In this document: positions 61,101 through 64,000 of the stretch, piece by piece
Numbering within the stretch: the stretch's first letter is position 1
How the letters are laid out: each line of letters begins with the position of its first letter
NCBI GenBank assembly: GCA_022508265.1
Contig: JAFLVP010000001.1
Location: forward strand, 94,363-158,362
Direction: 5' to 3'
DNA length: 64,000 bases
DNA from: Clostridiales bacterium
GTDB lineage: Bacteria; Bacillota; Clostridia; Christensenellales; Borkfalkiaceae
Made by a program: the position numbers and the translations under genes
The notes under the pieces: generated by a model
Seen by the model: only the letters and a program-made list of their open reading frames with translations
Databases searched by the model: none
What the model was told of the DNA's origin: nothing

Positions 61101-64000
61101 AACCATAAGCGTTAAGGAAATTTCGCTTGAGTGGACGGGTCTTGAAGCTCTCGGCGAATTAAAGGGCGACCACTACGAAATTACCTATACCGGCGACGAG
61201 CTCGTGCTCTCCGCAGTATTGGCTACGGGCGCAATTTGCGGCGGCGACAGCGTAACCCTCGGCAATATCTCGGGACTTGCAGATGCAGTCAACGCAAACG
61301 ATACCGCTTACGAGATTTCGTACGCTCTCACAGGCGACGGAGTTGACAACTACTCGCTCATCAACGGAACCGTCAAGGTTCTCATTAAGAAAGCGGACAT
61401 CAATGTTGATACTACCGGCATCACTCTCTTCGAGAAGAAGAGCGAAAACCAGACCGTAAGCATTTCTAACGACAGACTTACAATTCAGAAAATCAGCCAA
61501 AACGTACCTACTATCAAGTACGCTGTGGTTTCCGTACCCGAAAGCGGCTCTGTAACCGAACCCAACAACGGTTCTTATAGCGAGAGCGCTCCTTCGCAGA
61601 TATTCACGGCAGGCACCTATCGCCTCTACTATATAATCACGGCTGATAACCATAACGAGGCAAGAGGCTATATCGAAATAACCGTAGAGGGCAAGGTTTA
61701 CGAGCTTTCCTTCACGGGCAAGATCGAGACTGTATACGGCGACGTCGCATACTCGCACGAAGAGCTCCTCAACGCACTCACGCAGTTCGGCATTACCTGG
61801 ACCGAGAACGGAGAGTCTATTGAAAATGACGAGCTTATAGCTAAGCTCACGAAGGCGCTTACCTTATCCATCGTAACGGCAGGCGGCGAAGCACAGTCCG
61901 CAGGCGATATCATAAACGCAGGTATCTATAACATTAAGGTTGAAGGTACGTACCAGTTCGGCGAAACCGACCAAGACATAGGCGTTATCGCGTTTGCAAG
62001 CGGTTGCAACATAGGCGCATACGTAGTTGCAAAGCGCGATGTAACCGTAAACGTTAAAGACCTCGAACTCAACTACGGCGATTTGAAGAAAGCAGACGTA
62101 GACGCTAAACTTCAAGCCCTTCTTGCAGGCAATATCGTAGGCGACTTCCTCGGCTCGGAACTTGCAATAACCCTTTCAATCGATACCGACACGTCAGCAG
62201 GCGACCTGCTTGCGGCAAACGAGGCGGGCTATCAGATTAAGGCAAGCTACGTAGGCGACGAAAACTACGAAATCAGCGCAACCTACGGCAAGGTAATCGT
62301 ACACAAGGCAACTATCGGCGTTGACAAGACGGAAATTATCCTCAAAGTCAAGGCAGAAGAGCAGACCGTAAGCATTTCGGACAGCAGACTTACGATAGTT
62401 GACGTCGATACCAACGCTCCTACAATTAAGTACGCACTTGTTGAAGGTGACGGCGCAGTCGGCGGATATTCTCCCGACGCTCCCTCGCGCGTATTCAGCA
62501 AGGCAACCACTTACAAGCTCTACTTCACAATCGATGCGGCAAACCACGAACAGGCAACAGGTTATATCGTAGTTACCGTTATCGGCGAAGACATCGCATT
62601 GTACGAATTAGAGTTCAATAACAGCATCACAACCCAGTACGGCGACACGGTACTTACGCAGTCGGAAATCTTCTCCAAGCTCGAAACACTCGGCTTAACC
62701 TGGAAGAAAGACGGCGTAAAGATTGAAAACAACGACGCACTGATAAGCGCGCTCAAATCTTCGCTCCAACTCCTGGTTGTAGACAGCGACGGCAACGTTC
62801 AGCCCGCAGGCAAGCTCGTTCCCGTCGGCTCGTACACGATTATAGTTGAAGGCTCGTACGTAGTAGACGAAAGCGAATCGCCCATTGCGTTCGCAAACGA
62901 GTGCAACATCAACGCATATGTCGTAACAAAGCGCGCGATAACCGTAACCGTTAAATTACCCGAATCCATAACCTACGGCGATTGGGAAAATGCAACCGTA
63001 GCAGAGGAGCTCAAGAACTTCCTCACGGTAGAGGGCGACTTCGTAGGCTCGGGCCTTGAAGTACTGCTTTCACTCGGCGTAAGCCTTCCCGCAACGGGAT
63101 ATCTTGCAGCATACGAGGAAGGATATCAGGTAATTGCAACTATAAACGATACGGCTAACTTCGAAATCAGCGAGAAGTCGAGCTACGATAAACTTATCGT
63201 TAAGGGCGCAGATATACTCGTAGACAAGACCGCAATCATCGTTCATACCGAAGGCGAAGATCACGCACTCAGCATCTCCGACAACAGAATTACTCTCGTT
63301 GATAAAGAGAACAACAAGTATAAAGTAAGATACGCGCTTGTAAATTCTTCCGCAAACGCACCCGAAGACGACAGCTTATACTCGCTTGCATTGCCTACGG
63401 TAAACACCAAGGGTAACTACAAGCTGTGCTACGTAATCGAGGCAACCAACCACAAGACGGTTAAGGGCTATATCGAAGTAACCGTAATAAGAGACGAATC
63501 GTTGTACGAGATGGTATTCACTGGTACCCTCGATGCAACGTACGGCGATAAAGCTCCCACGTCGGAAGAACTTCTTTGGGCAATCAAAGAGCTCGGCTTC
63601 AAGTGGAAGAAGAACGGCGAAGATTTCACAACTGCCGAAACAATCGCAAATCTCGAAGCGTCACTTACTCTTTCGCTCGTAAACAGCGAAGGTAAGGATA
63701 TGACCGCAGGCGAACTCCTTGACGCAGGCACTTACACCATTAAGGTAACGAGCACCTACGCAAACGATAAAGTCGCATTTGCAGGCGGTTGCAACATCAA
63801 CGCATACGTAGTAGCAAGGCTTGAAGTAACTATCACGATCGGCGACGTAGATATTACGTACGGCGAGTGGTCGATAGAAGACCTCGAAGCAGAACTCAAG
63901 GCGCTCCTTGTAGGCAGCGTATCGGGCGATTTGCTCGGCTCCGACCTTGCAATCACGCTTTCGCTTGACGTTATCAGCCTTCCTAAGAGCGGATACCTCG
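28147..64000 (+). CDS. Giant secreted BspA-like leucine-rich repeat / YDG-MBG repeat surface protein, 3' end beyond window (>=11,951 codons)
   Basis: ATG at 28147 (MKNSRTKKHGAKIVGLVSLAAALLSTSIAGFALF...). Frame 1 mod 3 reads coherently as repeat protein at every line sampled through 63961 (SLDVISLPKSGYL). The track reports no + ORF from 28147, which is expected only if this frame has no stop before the window end. Confidence 0.93.
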   Translation, partial: MKNSRTKKHGAKIVGLVSLAAALLSTSIAGFALFDKGTDGIAAAQTQVTAAATPIADGVGDIQTRAAANVVTLDQEKYFTISSNGQLQGFSEEGFKALAYNGVTPKRNADIKVDFAVGYPAKVTSVMEGVFAECATMVEINLSFVGESLTASSASEKTFFGYIFGNNWSVNDEEAYYGTQSYGSASYTAYFPYKLTSVSVSGGANGNIIGGAFRSVGTIKTLVLGNNITKIGDDAFAGCTELSSVTLGNKLTRIGARAFQSVSINSISLPATLETVGSAAFSGCSVGTVTISNIDAFASIDFEDAAANPLSTPKEPSSRNLAYGGSVINSVTLSAAAKKIGSYAFYGYEQLKEISFSNTIGSIGEGAFSGCTQLRNFKLPTSVTSIGTQAFQDCKSLTELVIPAHSVQEIHREAFYGCTGLTKVDIGVGVSTMYEQILRSCYSIKELTMPFIGKHSNIWWNSAEQYPLGYTFGTSNPGNSYSALQPRRLTANSTSTSNTTYYIPNALEKVTVTAGNVMYGAFYNCNFIKEIVFEKDVKFIEQYALWGCARLEKLTIPFVGQGRNADNSMGAIKTGTTASGVSANTQTFGYIFGGNSNPGNPSGNYVQIGTRFNAASTNSSYYWYHYIPTSLKEVTIIDSPTFAEQDYTIYFGAFYNSDYIEKITFPETLKEIQGWAFYDCDRIKEINLPNSVTTLGYQAFYSMDAVTKVTIGNGWTTLTPYSGTYQIFYGTNKINELYIKDINRFVEIDFVDYYSNPLYIANTNSGFTGLYLNDAAEPTTDITLTDASKIGQYVFYNYTKLTSINICSSVRSIGTYAFYNCTALTDMEFAPNMGEYSIGTYAFYNCTVLPEITLPDGITTVGSYAFYNCYALETAEIGTTATLLDAYVFYNCRALTELTIPFVGRENGNNYNNNNANNNQSLGYILHADNTTYFYNTSSHGNNASYRIPNTLRKVTVTSTTVINTRSFYYCSRIEEIDLPSQLDYIYQDAFGYCSALKKVNVHSIEDYVQITFNSAMSSPFYYRAALYMNDAEVTQLTRNEVGSVTKINDYAFYNNSNIRTLNLGNVITEIGHYAFYYNTALESITFGNKLTTLGNYAFYDCDKLGVENGLTLNVVTSVGQYCFAQSGGIKYVQISRSANYGNYAFQNCKGLEQLIVPVTLTEWVGSTFGNEYSNPLYYAGTLAYGKFSTEQQSTAVSELDLRGISGTIPNYCFVGCISITKVIIGKDINTLGAYSFLNCMSLAEVANLNPDIPLTPGSNDKFNSYVAYYALFVTDSATAQGDYSDIDSFRFVKQSSGWVCFGYVGNEKVVTLPSRNPDGTPEYTIKQYAFYGREFTEVTVPNNVTQIDEGAFGACIYLQKITLPFLGQTKNNDSNNRVETLGYIFGTRDNTGSSAVVQQSYTYYIPDSLRTVIISSHSNNESQATLNSYAFANLQYVEEVQLWNYITTINSYAFQNSTGLKKVTVGNRVTTWNAYAFDGCTSLHTINIPATTTTINDYVFQNTPSLKTVNITDINAYVVINFTHYTSSPLNNNKAGLYLNGDLVTDLADYTFTTINPRVFWGYGGFVNLTVPDTVTRIGEFAFGDTINLESISLPFVGYQVYNGNDTSSNHMFGYIFNRYNYYNYLNDNQNYYAYNYRVSGGYYLIPVKLTTVEIRHGNISEYAFQNCMFIEHITLPRKVANDDGYGGYNGYSIVKTIYQYAFEGCRALKSIDMGNDYTIIGSYAFRYCLELEEIDLPDILQTIQVGAFNGCRDLRKVTLPGTLTSLGGGSPYVFYGDSNVTLYNPFARSQNVSFTDTFARNVEEVYIDNIDNWTFNCNISYYYDNPMWGQKAVVKYATGDTTNLNEYKLLTDIKGTISVSVVTIRPYAFYGCTQWVDLHIPTSVTTIGVGAFGGAKNLETAEMAFIGNTKTNTSDNVYGLFGYIFGTINYDGSYGANQYHQTSYIPRTLTSVHILGGNITDYAFARCWSITSITFANNYTCSSPGSNNNGGYIGDSAFRATNITEFTVPECFYKVESYAFKDCIYLTKFTAIGSNLTEFGTSILQGCESLEEMDVAFVGRHKTYFYSTSTSSSYWDYYESQFHYFFDGSGRVASRYASVGTYANYTSDRNDSSFINNGGNPDSINYNYNVNDKMYGGSRYGYIYNSRGYFYFYAPKSLTKVRIRGGHLTYYMFEWLQYIEEIELPESYTVNVYGLQMFNGCRNLKKVIFHNANNFTTLTGTNMFRGCENLEEVVVPFASYNISGGSYTNSASYGFNYWFNDSITNTGIEYTAYAPHDADKYYTVIRNYNLNGTSTETYYVPKSLKKITIESGYLPMGVLQNFSYVEELILPERPYISGIAGSTVYERAFAGMSSLKSIRIPNSWTTFRREAFKDCNALESVLIDSISVWLGHDFETASTSGTAYENYFPMGTSNPLHKKDLAGIGMRWDDGAELHVKISGATSAPYELYQHLIVPVDVERIGRANFYEYSFLESVTFSANGYVSSIDPYAFYNVSPLTSINIPDTVDKIDEYAFASNETLTDVTVNVREIGQYAFTNCYLFESITVGANLKISNNYAFEGTTISQLHILNLTQWCYIDFKNVAANPLSVCGSIYRDGKAQTELRIPDGTNRIENYAFVNASTLESIFVPDSVEKIGVQVFRGCSGLESITLPFIGSSKSATSASANTLFGYIFGTESYMGVENATQQYYNGSSYTNYYFPRNLREVTITGGNILYGAFYNCSFLTSITLPEKTAGINILGSNAFRNCTGLEKIAIPQNITEMATDTFNGCNNINLVTIYDLEAWCKIIFGNMYANPMWPGAEMQLSGGPVSDVVIPDTITELNAYVFYGCTSLFSVTIPDSITKINTYAFANNISLAHITLSNKLSNIYEYAFANCDALEEIRISDLASWCKITFSSYQANPLSNPEAKLYINGEYSDELIVTEEMNVTSISSYAFWGYSNVTKLVIPSTVTTIGANAFGGTKNLRSLTIPFAGTAFTNNSNNTNNSVHIMFGTYQRADNGMVAINNGYGTYYMPANLEEITLLGGNVMQYSFANLPSLKHFYFGDGEHPFVHGVVYTANNIHGVSQNGYAIYNYAFQNCTSLEEIVIPDDTFNIILSYAFLNCSAATRIEMYVDTITVNGTPYTDNRGFIDEYAFQGCGGVTEVSVPWIGNSAQLYSRWNSGQNYDWRGHFGTIFGRSSYTNSIPTSYYNGTTRTSYYYWYTYTYIPAGLKKITINGSQGVFAGPCFSGLSEVEEIYINFKTIWNYTSNYNQYLYNPFFYCYRLKKVIFEHDIERLNYVSDRMFYDCPFLEEVQLPFVGSSRSASNVTNASNQQFGYIFGGNNWSINLNSHGSYHYSATQYYTTGNAAYNNSFPTSLKKITVLGGNVLVGAFANMTSLTELNLPDHVNSTPNDSYVHTIAYRALYGCTNLTNVVIPDAYTTIGAEAFMNCTSLTSIHVGTGIRKVERDAFRGCNRLSKVELDDIGSWLATDFDSAMANPLYYGAEMMLLKTTIEDMEEEVTRTYEKVVYLDVPAQTTKIGNYNFYNYGHLKRVAIASTVDSIGTDAFYGCGSIERVDITDIKDWCETELTTAYSNPLANSAGLYLNDVEVAELELTDGTSKIGKYVFYNCQSLISIIIPSTVLSIGEQAFWGCTNLISVDVPTSVTSIGKAAFGGCTRMTSISLPFTGENKTATYNANSLFGYIFGDTIYDGGRAVVQRYHTSANQTYTAATTDITYYIPQTLVSVEIKGLEQGAINDFAFYNCSQLTSIKLGEGLIKIGHYAFYNCSQFSDLEIPKTVTTIGENAFTGCLALNRLVISDLAAWLETSFANASSNPLYNGNIAIYEASTNEMLTTLVLPKTITKIGKFSFYNYKYLKEIVLPDSGEEGVEPVMNLKTIEESAFYGNSALVSVTLPSSVTSIQTNVFSGCRSLVDMVIPFIGLNATTGAGNNTLFGYLFGTAEYAGGTAVKQVYDTNGNGTTYYIPATLRRVTVLNGNVNFGAFSSCSMLTHVVLPSTITTIGQNIFFDCGSLVYLDIPFVGNSKTVSSQNNTAHFGYIFSTEPYGNGFAVEQMNGTTPVPYYIPAGLETVIVRGGNILNYAFANVSMVKHIELSKEPGSQLTMGNYAFSGCSSLEEFNLPTYFTTIGINAFAGCESLEKVYTDDIDLWARTAFTAYTPTTQEAQEGMLVSCMANPLSNGAGLYVLNEYGVYDHVTELVLTDKAEKIGTYAFANYLDLVKVTLPSSLASTMNNNNTSITVHAIAASAFWGCANLKSITLPFIGSSEKAAAASANTLFGYLFGTVEYEGGVATTQTWGAAAVNTATYYIPEKLEEVIITGGTIWYGAFSNCNNIKKVVLQGAITDIAQYAFSGCTSLVSFNAGTALVTINDYAFNNCSSLPEFYVPQTLTTIKAQAFAGCESLKTVKAETIVDWLRIVFTDASSNPLSNGAGLYLHVRDDDDFEVVNDLVIPTSITAINAYAFYNCKSLQMVHVNITFTQNVGSSLKSIGKQAFYGCEYINDVYLTENTLQAWVSIDFADYSANPLSNKAALYTGSSATSNGTLLSSPIFSDQLTAIKPYAFYGCTSLTNATVVQNIIEIGIGAFGACDNLASIVLTFVGQKDANVASETTLFGYIFGDIENEGSTAVTQYWSATSSKTYYIPKSLKSVSLTVTTSTCNINYGAFYGYTWLTSITLPNRLTAIGASAFYNCSGLTYINFGQNITNIGTDAFKGCENLHSVNVTSDTGWFNIVFANEYANPLSNIGSITFGGTETSDVEVPEGISKVNDYAFYGATSIIEVSIGTSSTADVTVGQKAFYNNVNLQTVTIGPNVKSIGESAFEGCKDTVLRQTVISELSAWLKIDFKNATANPSYYSHNLYLGSSPIKELELNTESLASGSVLQYAFINNTEITKVTVGNNVKTIGTEAFFGCTNLRLVINQNYGTTSGKLNIVKGATSNGYIGYYALSVINGSSADVGQKEINGYKFLNADDIWYLVGYDGAEIELNLPETVPDELDTVTYQIYEYAFNNKDNIVSVNIPKNAVSIGMYAFAECDALTSVTIGSGVKVISNQAFYNCISLATVKIEDAPASIGVQAFSGCVALDNVTIPDTVTTIATKAFENCISLRTLVIGDVDSIATAAFVGCSALVDITIPYVGNAKEITTAAQTTLFGYIFGNTSYEGGYAVTQKFGSATNNTGMFYIPETLRTVTVNGGNLLYGAFSNCNLIESVTLKGVETIGERAFEGTTNLETIALSTSITTIGTYAFNMSGITSLDIPNTVTSIASYAFTACKNLTVAHIGTGITTLESYVFYDCTSLAEVTLPNNLITISEGALKHTGILEIIVPESVTTLGMDVFVNCVSLANVIMSNNVTTIPAGTFSGCSSIVSMRLPYVGGAYSVTNNNDNTLFGYIFGKSPYYGAIGVPQRYSTAANSITFYIPTSLKKIEIVKGMMVTTGRLQNVIGFGALYNMSMLEEIIIDADVKLIQESAMSLCTSLKKISIYSDTLKFNNTVFQQSTNIQEVHIKDLNKWIAYEIGVETSNPLYNGGRLYVNNVEAVNLVIPGTAKKIGSYVFTGCVSITNVTIPASVTEIGTGAFRNCVNLKAAFIDDLSQWATIKFGNPQANPVNAGGTIYLDSEPLADVTIPNDVSVVSAYAFYGCTSLNSVIIPAHVTAIGEEAFRGCNKLLKVWDLTTGNGALNVEAGSTDNGWVGYYAAYISKDLKDNGGYITVDGGFVFHKAEDNIWYLMDYTGTETDIVLPQENPDEDGSTERTYRIDKYAFAEKNIVSVKILKDSVREIGEGAFQNCTSLEKVIIESGVETVKENVFYSCYNIKRMSVPFVGSFVSATTASPTSLFGYYFGTERFDNATRTRQYYSELFTDYYIPNSLTEVEITGVKGAEGTILFGTFFGMEHLETITLPANLKSIGNRAFEGCTGLASVNIVDLASWCNVEFANAAANPLNNAHNLYVDGIYQTHILIPESVTTINKYAFYNATSFTAVTISKNVTLIDSNAFYGCKNIGDVYNLSELEIVAGATTHGYVAAYAKAVHLTPRPEGGEEIGEEIKQGDYVFQNRNGKWYLIRYEGEATEITLPESSPAKGDYFIFGSAFESNLTLTSVKMTDHVKGVGVGAFRGCTSLQYVILGTNVTEVENYAFFGCPISQIYLPENCKYGQDVFSSLTESSLLIAPSYNVYNSIYNSYSAYRVSLTYEAAVRFYLTASVTTSNFYTTLTKLAGRSIQYVKNEKGIWQISAMEVSLPSVINNLTVLSWKTADGDAITNLSDVPVGSAIALYAKEVALPSLDDITVLYGQNFTVNANWLSTQIMNIAYTPAINGAPAGNVLNSAPTAAGEYIVTVEPKPAAGFTFVGGKPTAMLVIEKAEITNISINPYNGTYDGKTHGVVTSTPTATVVNAGTNPLTWSYSRTEGNYASTLSFKDAGEYTVYYRVQANNHNDAYGSFKVVINAANIVVNTDVTKGYEGTYDGLEHSPLAGKSATVQGGVAVVWSFSLDKDGEYSPDFTVKDVHVATETRTAESFKVYYIVTADNHNAADGEVTVFIKFATITNININGYNGKKDEDSHPGIVGTPTATTVDGCKLTWTYSKTQDGAYSSEPPMFKDEGGEVWYKIEAKNHEIATGSVAVNISDYEAIVVGDDGGRTFVYDGISHDISEFAPTASPSAEYPGEELHWTFSSTATGEYGDSYKVKNVGTYIVYFKITAEQHFEYSGSYVITIQEAKLVDVVTPVAYTGTYDAKAHNGALNDNYSAKSIDGSEVVWTFSTDGEEYTTEMPTFKAIGTYTFYYTVSAENHTPISGELTVRISEALITGVNVQGYSGVYDGLAHDSVAGKVANSKVEGVEFVWMFSTTGADDTYSTEVPKVREIGTYTYYFTVSAENHISVSGKYVVVVGALPIIDVAAGGGTEKVYDGKAIKVEDYKPTINSKGADFVWSFSLEDKGDDTVYRESISVENANEYTVLFKIVANGYETYYGTYIINITNAEMTVENVLANNRTYDGSLQTPVKESDAEITLKGNNKAVWSYRLSEGNDWATDIRLSEADTYKVFWRVTAPNHDEVTGEIVVTIDKANITEVSINGFSGNYDGNAHGIAGTPSAKVYGDNDIIWSYSTSETGEYTTAQPTFINANTYEIKYRITANNHNDYEGSFVIKINLATITGVSVKGINVQYDTLAHNVVDGTPEARTVDGKAATWKYKEASDIEYSTSISKINAGEYVIYYVIEAANHTSIEGSFKAYITKRTITVTIFDIDDAVYGDWTVEGAAEKLAGLTRKPTITGGYENATIPVTLMLVAGELPVRGYIPSGTYTITGEAGDTTNYDISYINGTLTISDAEMVVGEGKEVKLTYNGEAQSVEDGKPVITVQGDVIPVITYSLTKDGVYRENLTVTNAGTYTVYFKVTAENHIDSEIGEFTVTVAKREISVTINETSFTYGELSLDVLEAKLKEIAKVTATGGTIDADAKAYTLSLQTKEDNISAAESLSTAKKIKVGDYTVIYTETNDKNYTISWTVNTITVKAKQVTVSDFEQNIETSDKVYDGTDNAPVDYSKVTVKGLIDGDKVVFKVTGKFAQATAGTNISVTVTGLFSGDDAENYSFPALTTTREHNILGTASKPTYKTNPVKYNPATKISDVINDFIPAIMTVTVNDGKNDITESLTPYGEEGDYYIPGVGTYTLTFTLKSGLNLTWTGEEAAEPVVLAGFTVNGSKIERPTKDTTTFVYDGTSQSYVPEGFDADLMNIQINGQFGNSATEAGTYTIIVSLKDKENISWLTAGNDEVEFEFVIQKRKIEVAIGDASENYGTWTSEYINNNLASLGLTTVKATLEDGIAIVSGDAESDVYSITIDFANRLTSDGKLNAGTYAIHGVVNTKAKGKNYEITFKGAWSGEDDYTAKAGTLTINKAVASVTGVVAAEKTYDGTNEADVSSGTLSGILNNDDVDFELEGYFVDANAGTNKTVNVNVTLTGEDANNYELLKDVITVKANVNKISLTLKWTVEGYAWTDNGTYVFYYEPGVKPNVKAEISNNSLGNIVEGEKVVVSAIEGLKADVGEYQLVVEPLIGDLDEAVSASNYTFTNSSLYINIVRQKVNITIDSKSATYGKSAQEEAANLTWSANLDIPEDSVILSTAAYVPGGYANVGSYNIVLDGSSPVYEKYEVSYNTTAKFSIVQADIEVTRTSFNITLKQTAQKIEFSAEDIILQGATQYSNLTITYSLNDQYGNYKEGPVEIPNTVGVYTLYYAIVDNTNNHRSLSNRSITVRLDQMFVKVTMDDTVIEIEYGNEVLTSDELLELLDLTIEYNNTVLEPDKDKAIVEAILNSITVKIVKLDGSTVEDGEILDAGEYNILISGVYVSESDGTSANIVFDGTNNVKAYKVTPKTVIPNWNMGVEADKDGKYYIDLGTALSIPTFDELKEGQFVVTYKRGTVALTNGEHLNPDAGEYTVTVDVVDENYVLAEGYGTIIIVVNVKELAVDWKLSGDDDYEVVFGTALTAPTVSDGDKLLTAGEDADYLVTYLKDGEACSEEDYLNPEVGEYTITVTMQNANYTFSDGELSVSLTVTVVAKEVAPEWKLGASENGKYSVVYGNSMFAPTINGLVAGEDYAVTYEKNGEECEASECLGRPDVATYTVTVELISKNYVFAKGATTASIEVEVTPLEVTVEIGTYNITYIDSGWKTAELAERLAEIVDDVCVVSENIIGAKPADLLITLSLKNFDEDAHTSMAGWLAPYDAGYVIIGTSSNPNFKVTFTEGLLQVDKKQVDLGSIFGTSSFKATRSSLTAVKYTAEKATVLQDNYAIDNEGNLVIEYGVALTVPRLAGLSASEYVVTYVKDGVEISEEEFLLSAEGEYTLYFDLLDGTYYELSDGLNGTKFTVVRNASEYAARSSENGKIVVNPDAIGFETLIPDEEASGNSYNVNARASEVGLTKTFASEPVVYGTELEDPDDIWSETIGLVRGENANEGDYHIVYNKDDKVISHEEFLKYGAGKYTIEVYIHEPENFKPLDPEDGSFPSKFVYTMSVTKRTLRVSIADKQYIYGKWQSNDINNWITYVDDIYTVGDPAEEEGLVYEDKATEVFKLAVVFVDRIRSGKFAISGVVLEDEGFKGGNYEVIFTGSWDEEDDYKGKAGTLTVEPNTDGLQVVWGLDEDKMTADGEYTITYGEKPDEPQLIQGGPLDLDQDYQVKYEVWNGDAFEICDKSEYLSPKAGLYKVTVIIINQDIAFAGGATEQSIHVTVDKKTVSLENFDLDHLEVEDKDFDGGVNATVKTKDGGVTVNSGDIAYNDELTVILTGTFESNEINPAAKVTVVATLGGDASDNYVLDGDYTLTTTAAIRNKPLYVPTVKEEYAEGVDYHPNTKLADVLDNYNPETMSVTVDGSEPRMSEDGTVLIPGVGTHTLSFTLKGENITWYGGSTEAQEVELTVKVGKVAKPTAKADAEYTYNGQAQTFKFTEGSFDDVLMTVAGNIQTDRGTHVVTVSLIDEENLVWDDEEGGTDPVTFNFVINALAIVVEIPNVTDVTYGNEGWTQDGIEAKLAELIEKCNTTLDDNDEDFELPEGVELTDIIDGVGLSNIFKLILEKYEYSTGKYLTVGTYKINGEALSPETSNFTITFTGKSVEEEDGTTYGTLIVEKAKVTIDNFDSENVKVTAKPYDGETNATISYAPETVRLIGGKSGDSIGFETKGVYDDKTAGTDKDVTVTATLTGDDVENYEFGEFETQITVKGAIDKKEVRLTWSAKNNNAEDGSYSFTYTGKAPEIEVEVNAEDVIEGDKVNTDNIEGLDEAIDVQSAAYEVTVALAGADAENYVIKTDDEKLSFTITNAELTVDESEYILPYIAEEQLIDFYDRVSGVNLENNNLKITYAYKADGSTPADNEYNDVLHLTQDGEYTVWYKATADNHDATSGKIKVIIEGTLFSLTLKEGTTVEITYGEEVLSSDDIKAAIWDNITISSEDVEVVTDEHKKAIKDAVKFSVIGADGRAVTGKAKAGKYTISASGLFDYTEGKKAAILFDLNSENNKDAFIVNKLAITVKLADPEYTFGDVKTEELNGNISKLVTITKTGGGAVDLPDKQDEVFSLTVSVDEGKTAASGYLAVGEYTVSGAKLDENNYEIEFELAKVTVSARKIVVGLQDSTITYGEEGWTQTNIETALATLLANCDITSGDGEYELPEGITLADIVKITFVDDGDYSGADYLKADSYEIKGEAEGEDSDNFVITFKGTSGEYATLTVDQAEITINNFDASNVTVEDKIYNGKLDATVSCKPSVTLNDTKSGDTVKISATGEFADKNVGDEKNVNVTAILSGEDAENYKLAEGEGKLTVQGKITPKEVELEWTAKDNTAEDGYSFVYTGEHPDIDVEIKEGFAEDGDNVNTDIIVGLEEAINAQDGAYTVTVSLAGGDADNYVIKNGHETISFKITKATLTATETKITLPYTAGEQTVDYSTRIKGVKLEDNNLKVVYYQGEQDPSQDSDYSESLPTFEEEGSFTVWYKATADNHEDKYGSFTVSVEGKVFTITMTGTVEITYGEKVPSSDEIKEIIWKNLTISTTSENGESQNATEEQIAKIKAAVTISVVGVDSDEDVKVAGTKLSAGKYNLVAEGMFDYEDGKKAAISFAEDGGNKEAFVVNKLAVKITVEDKSSTFGDIEVEEIDTVLSELLSMKGEDSGALTVLPDELSAVFTLSIGELEGKSSVGGYLVVGKYTITGTILDSDNYDISFEKGSIENLGTISVAAAKITDVQITGYNDEYDGTAHSVVEGEPTATLVDGTAEWTYSFDNDDYQSELTYTDVCEAKTVYFHIEADNHETYEGTFTITITAKALTVTIKDKKITYGEWTAENANGNIKGDSSLYTVEGLAGTDSAEDIFSLAIDQVTKLNAGKYAIKGVLNEDGDKVGNYAVTFAGAWAETDENQGKAGILTVEQKEVKLSGVTVEDKTYDGTTDATITSNGTLDGKVTGDDLSYSLDGSAFADKNASVEAKTVNLKVTLMGEDAENYKFANDSQTTATATISVKEISLEWTGLEALGELKGDHYEITYTGDELVLSAVLATGAICGGDSVTLGNISGLADAVNANDTAYEISYALTGDGVDNYSLINGTVKVLIKKADINVDTTGITLFEKKSENQTVSISNDRLTIQKISQNVPTIKYAVVSVPESGSVTEPNNGSYSESAPSQIFTAGTYRLYYIITADNHNEARGYIEITVEGKVYELSFTGKIETVYGDVAYSHEELLNALTQFGITWTENGESIENDELIAKLTKALTLSIVTAGGEAQSAGDIINAGIYNIKVEGTYQFGETDQDIGVIAFASGCNIGAYVVAKRDVTVNVKDLELNYGDLKKADVDAKLQALLAGNIVGDFLGSELAITLSIDTDTSAGDLLAANEAGYQIKASYVGDENYEISATYGKVIVHKATIGVDKTEIILKVKAEEQTVSISDSRLTIVDVDTNAPTIKYALVEGDGAVGGYSPDAPSRVFSKATTYKLYFTIDAANHEQATGYIVVTVIGEDIALYELEFNNSITTQYGDTVLTQSEIFSKLETLGLTWKKDGVKIENNDALISALKSSLQLLVVDSDGNVQPAGKLVPVGSYTIIVEGSYVVDESESPIAFANECNINAYVVTKRAITVTVKLPESITYGDWENATVAEELKNFLTVEGDFVGSGLEVLLSLGVSLPATGYLAAYEEGYQVIATINDTANFEISEKSSYDKLIVKGADILVDKTAIIVHTEGEDHALSISDNRITLVDKENNKYKVRYALVNSSANAPEDDSLYSLALPTVNTKGNYKLCYVIEATNHKTVKGYIEVTVIRDESLYEMVFTGTLDATYGDKAPTSEELLWAIKELGFKWKKNGEDFTTAETIANLEASLTLSLVNSEGKDMTAGELLDAGTYTIKVTSTYANDKVAFAGGCNINAYVVARLEVTITIGDVDITYGEWSIEDLEAELKALLVGSVSGDLLGSDLAITLSLDVISLPKSGYL
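28440..46640 (+). repeat. BspA/TpLRR (LRR_5-type) leucine-rich repeat region of the giant protein
   Basis: Recurrent IGxxAFxxCxxLxxVxLPxxVTx at ~23 aa periodicity (e.g. ITKIGDDAFAGCTELSSVTLGNKLTRIGARAFQSV) plus I.DL..W..I.F....ANPL segments. Boundaries approximate. Confidence 0.9.
47224..49840 (+). repeat. Ten tandem ~87 aa YDG/MBG-like modules
   Basis: Module starts read at 47224, 47482, 47767, 48025, 48289, 48550, 48811, 49075, 49333 and 49588 (spacing 255-285 nt); pattern ITxVxxxGYxGxYDGxAH...WxYS...AGxYTVYYxVxAxNH...G. Confidence 0.85.
56641..60300 (+). repeat. ~600 aa super-repeat within the MBG-like region
   Basis: V(K/Q)GxIxxKEVxLxWxAK at 57253 and 59047 (1794 nt apart); TYGxEGWTQ at ~56650 and ~58495 (1845 nt apart); colinear similarity in between. 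Confidence 0.75.
61393..64000 (+). repeat. Three consecutive ~300 aa super-repeat units, third truncated by window end
   Basis: AxIxVDxTxIxL...(QT)VSISxxRLTI starts at 61393, 62308 and 63208 (915 and 900 nt spacing), with matching downstream YGD..., CNIxAYVV and TYG(D/E)W segments. Confidence 0.85.

Noticed and set aside
28219-63956. All other minus-strand ORFs opposite the giant gene (e.g. 58318..59316, 42895..43980, 38620..39438, 33082..33789)
   Set aside because: Same reasoning: long antisense frames created by composition and repeats, with repeat-like translations and no start/RBS or domain evidence.
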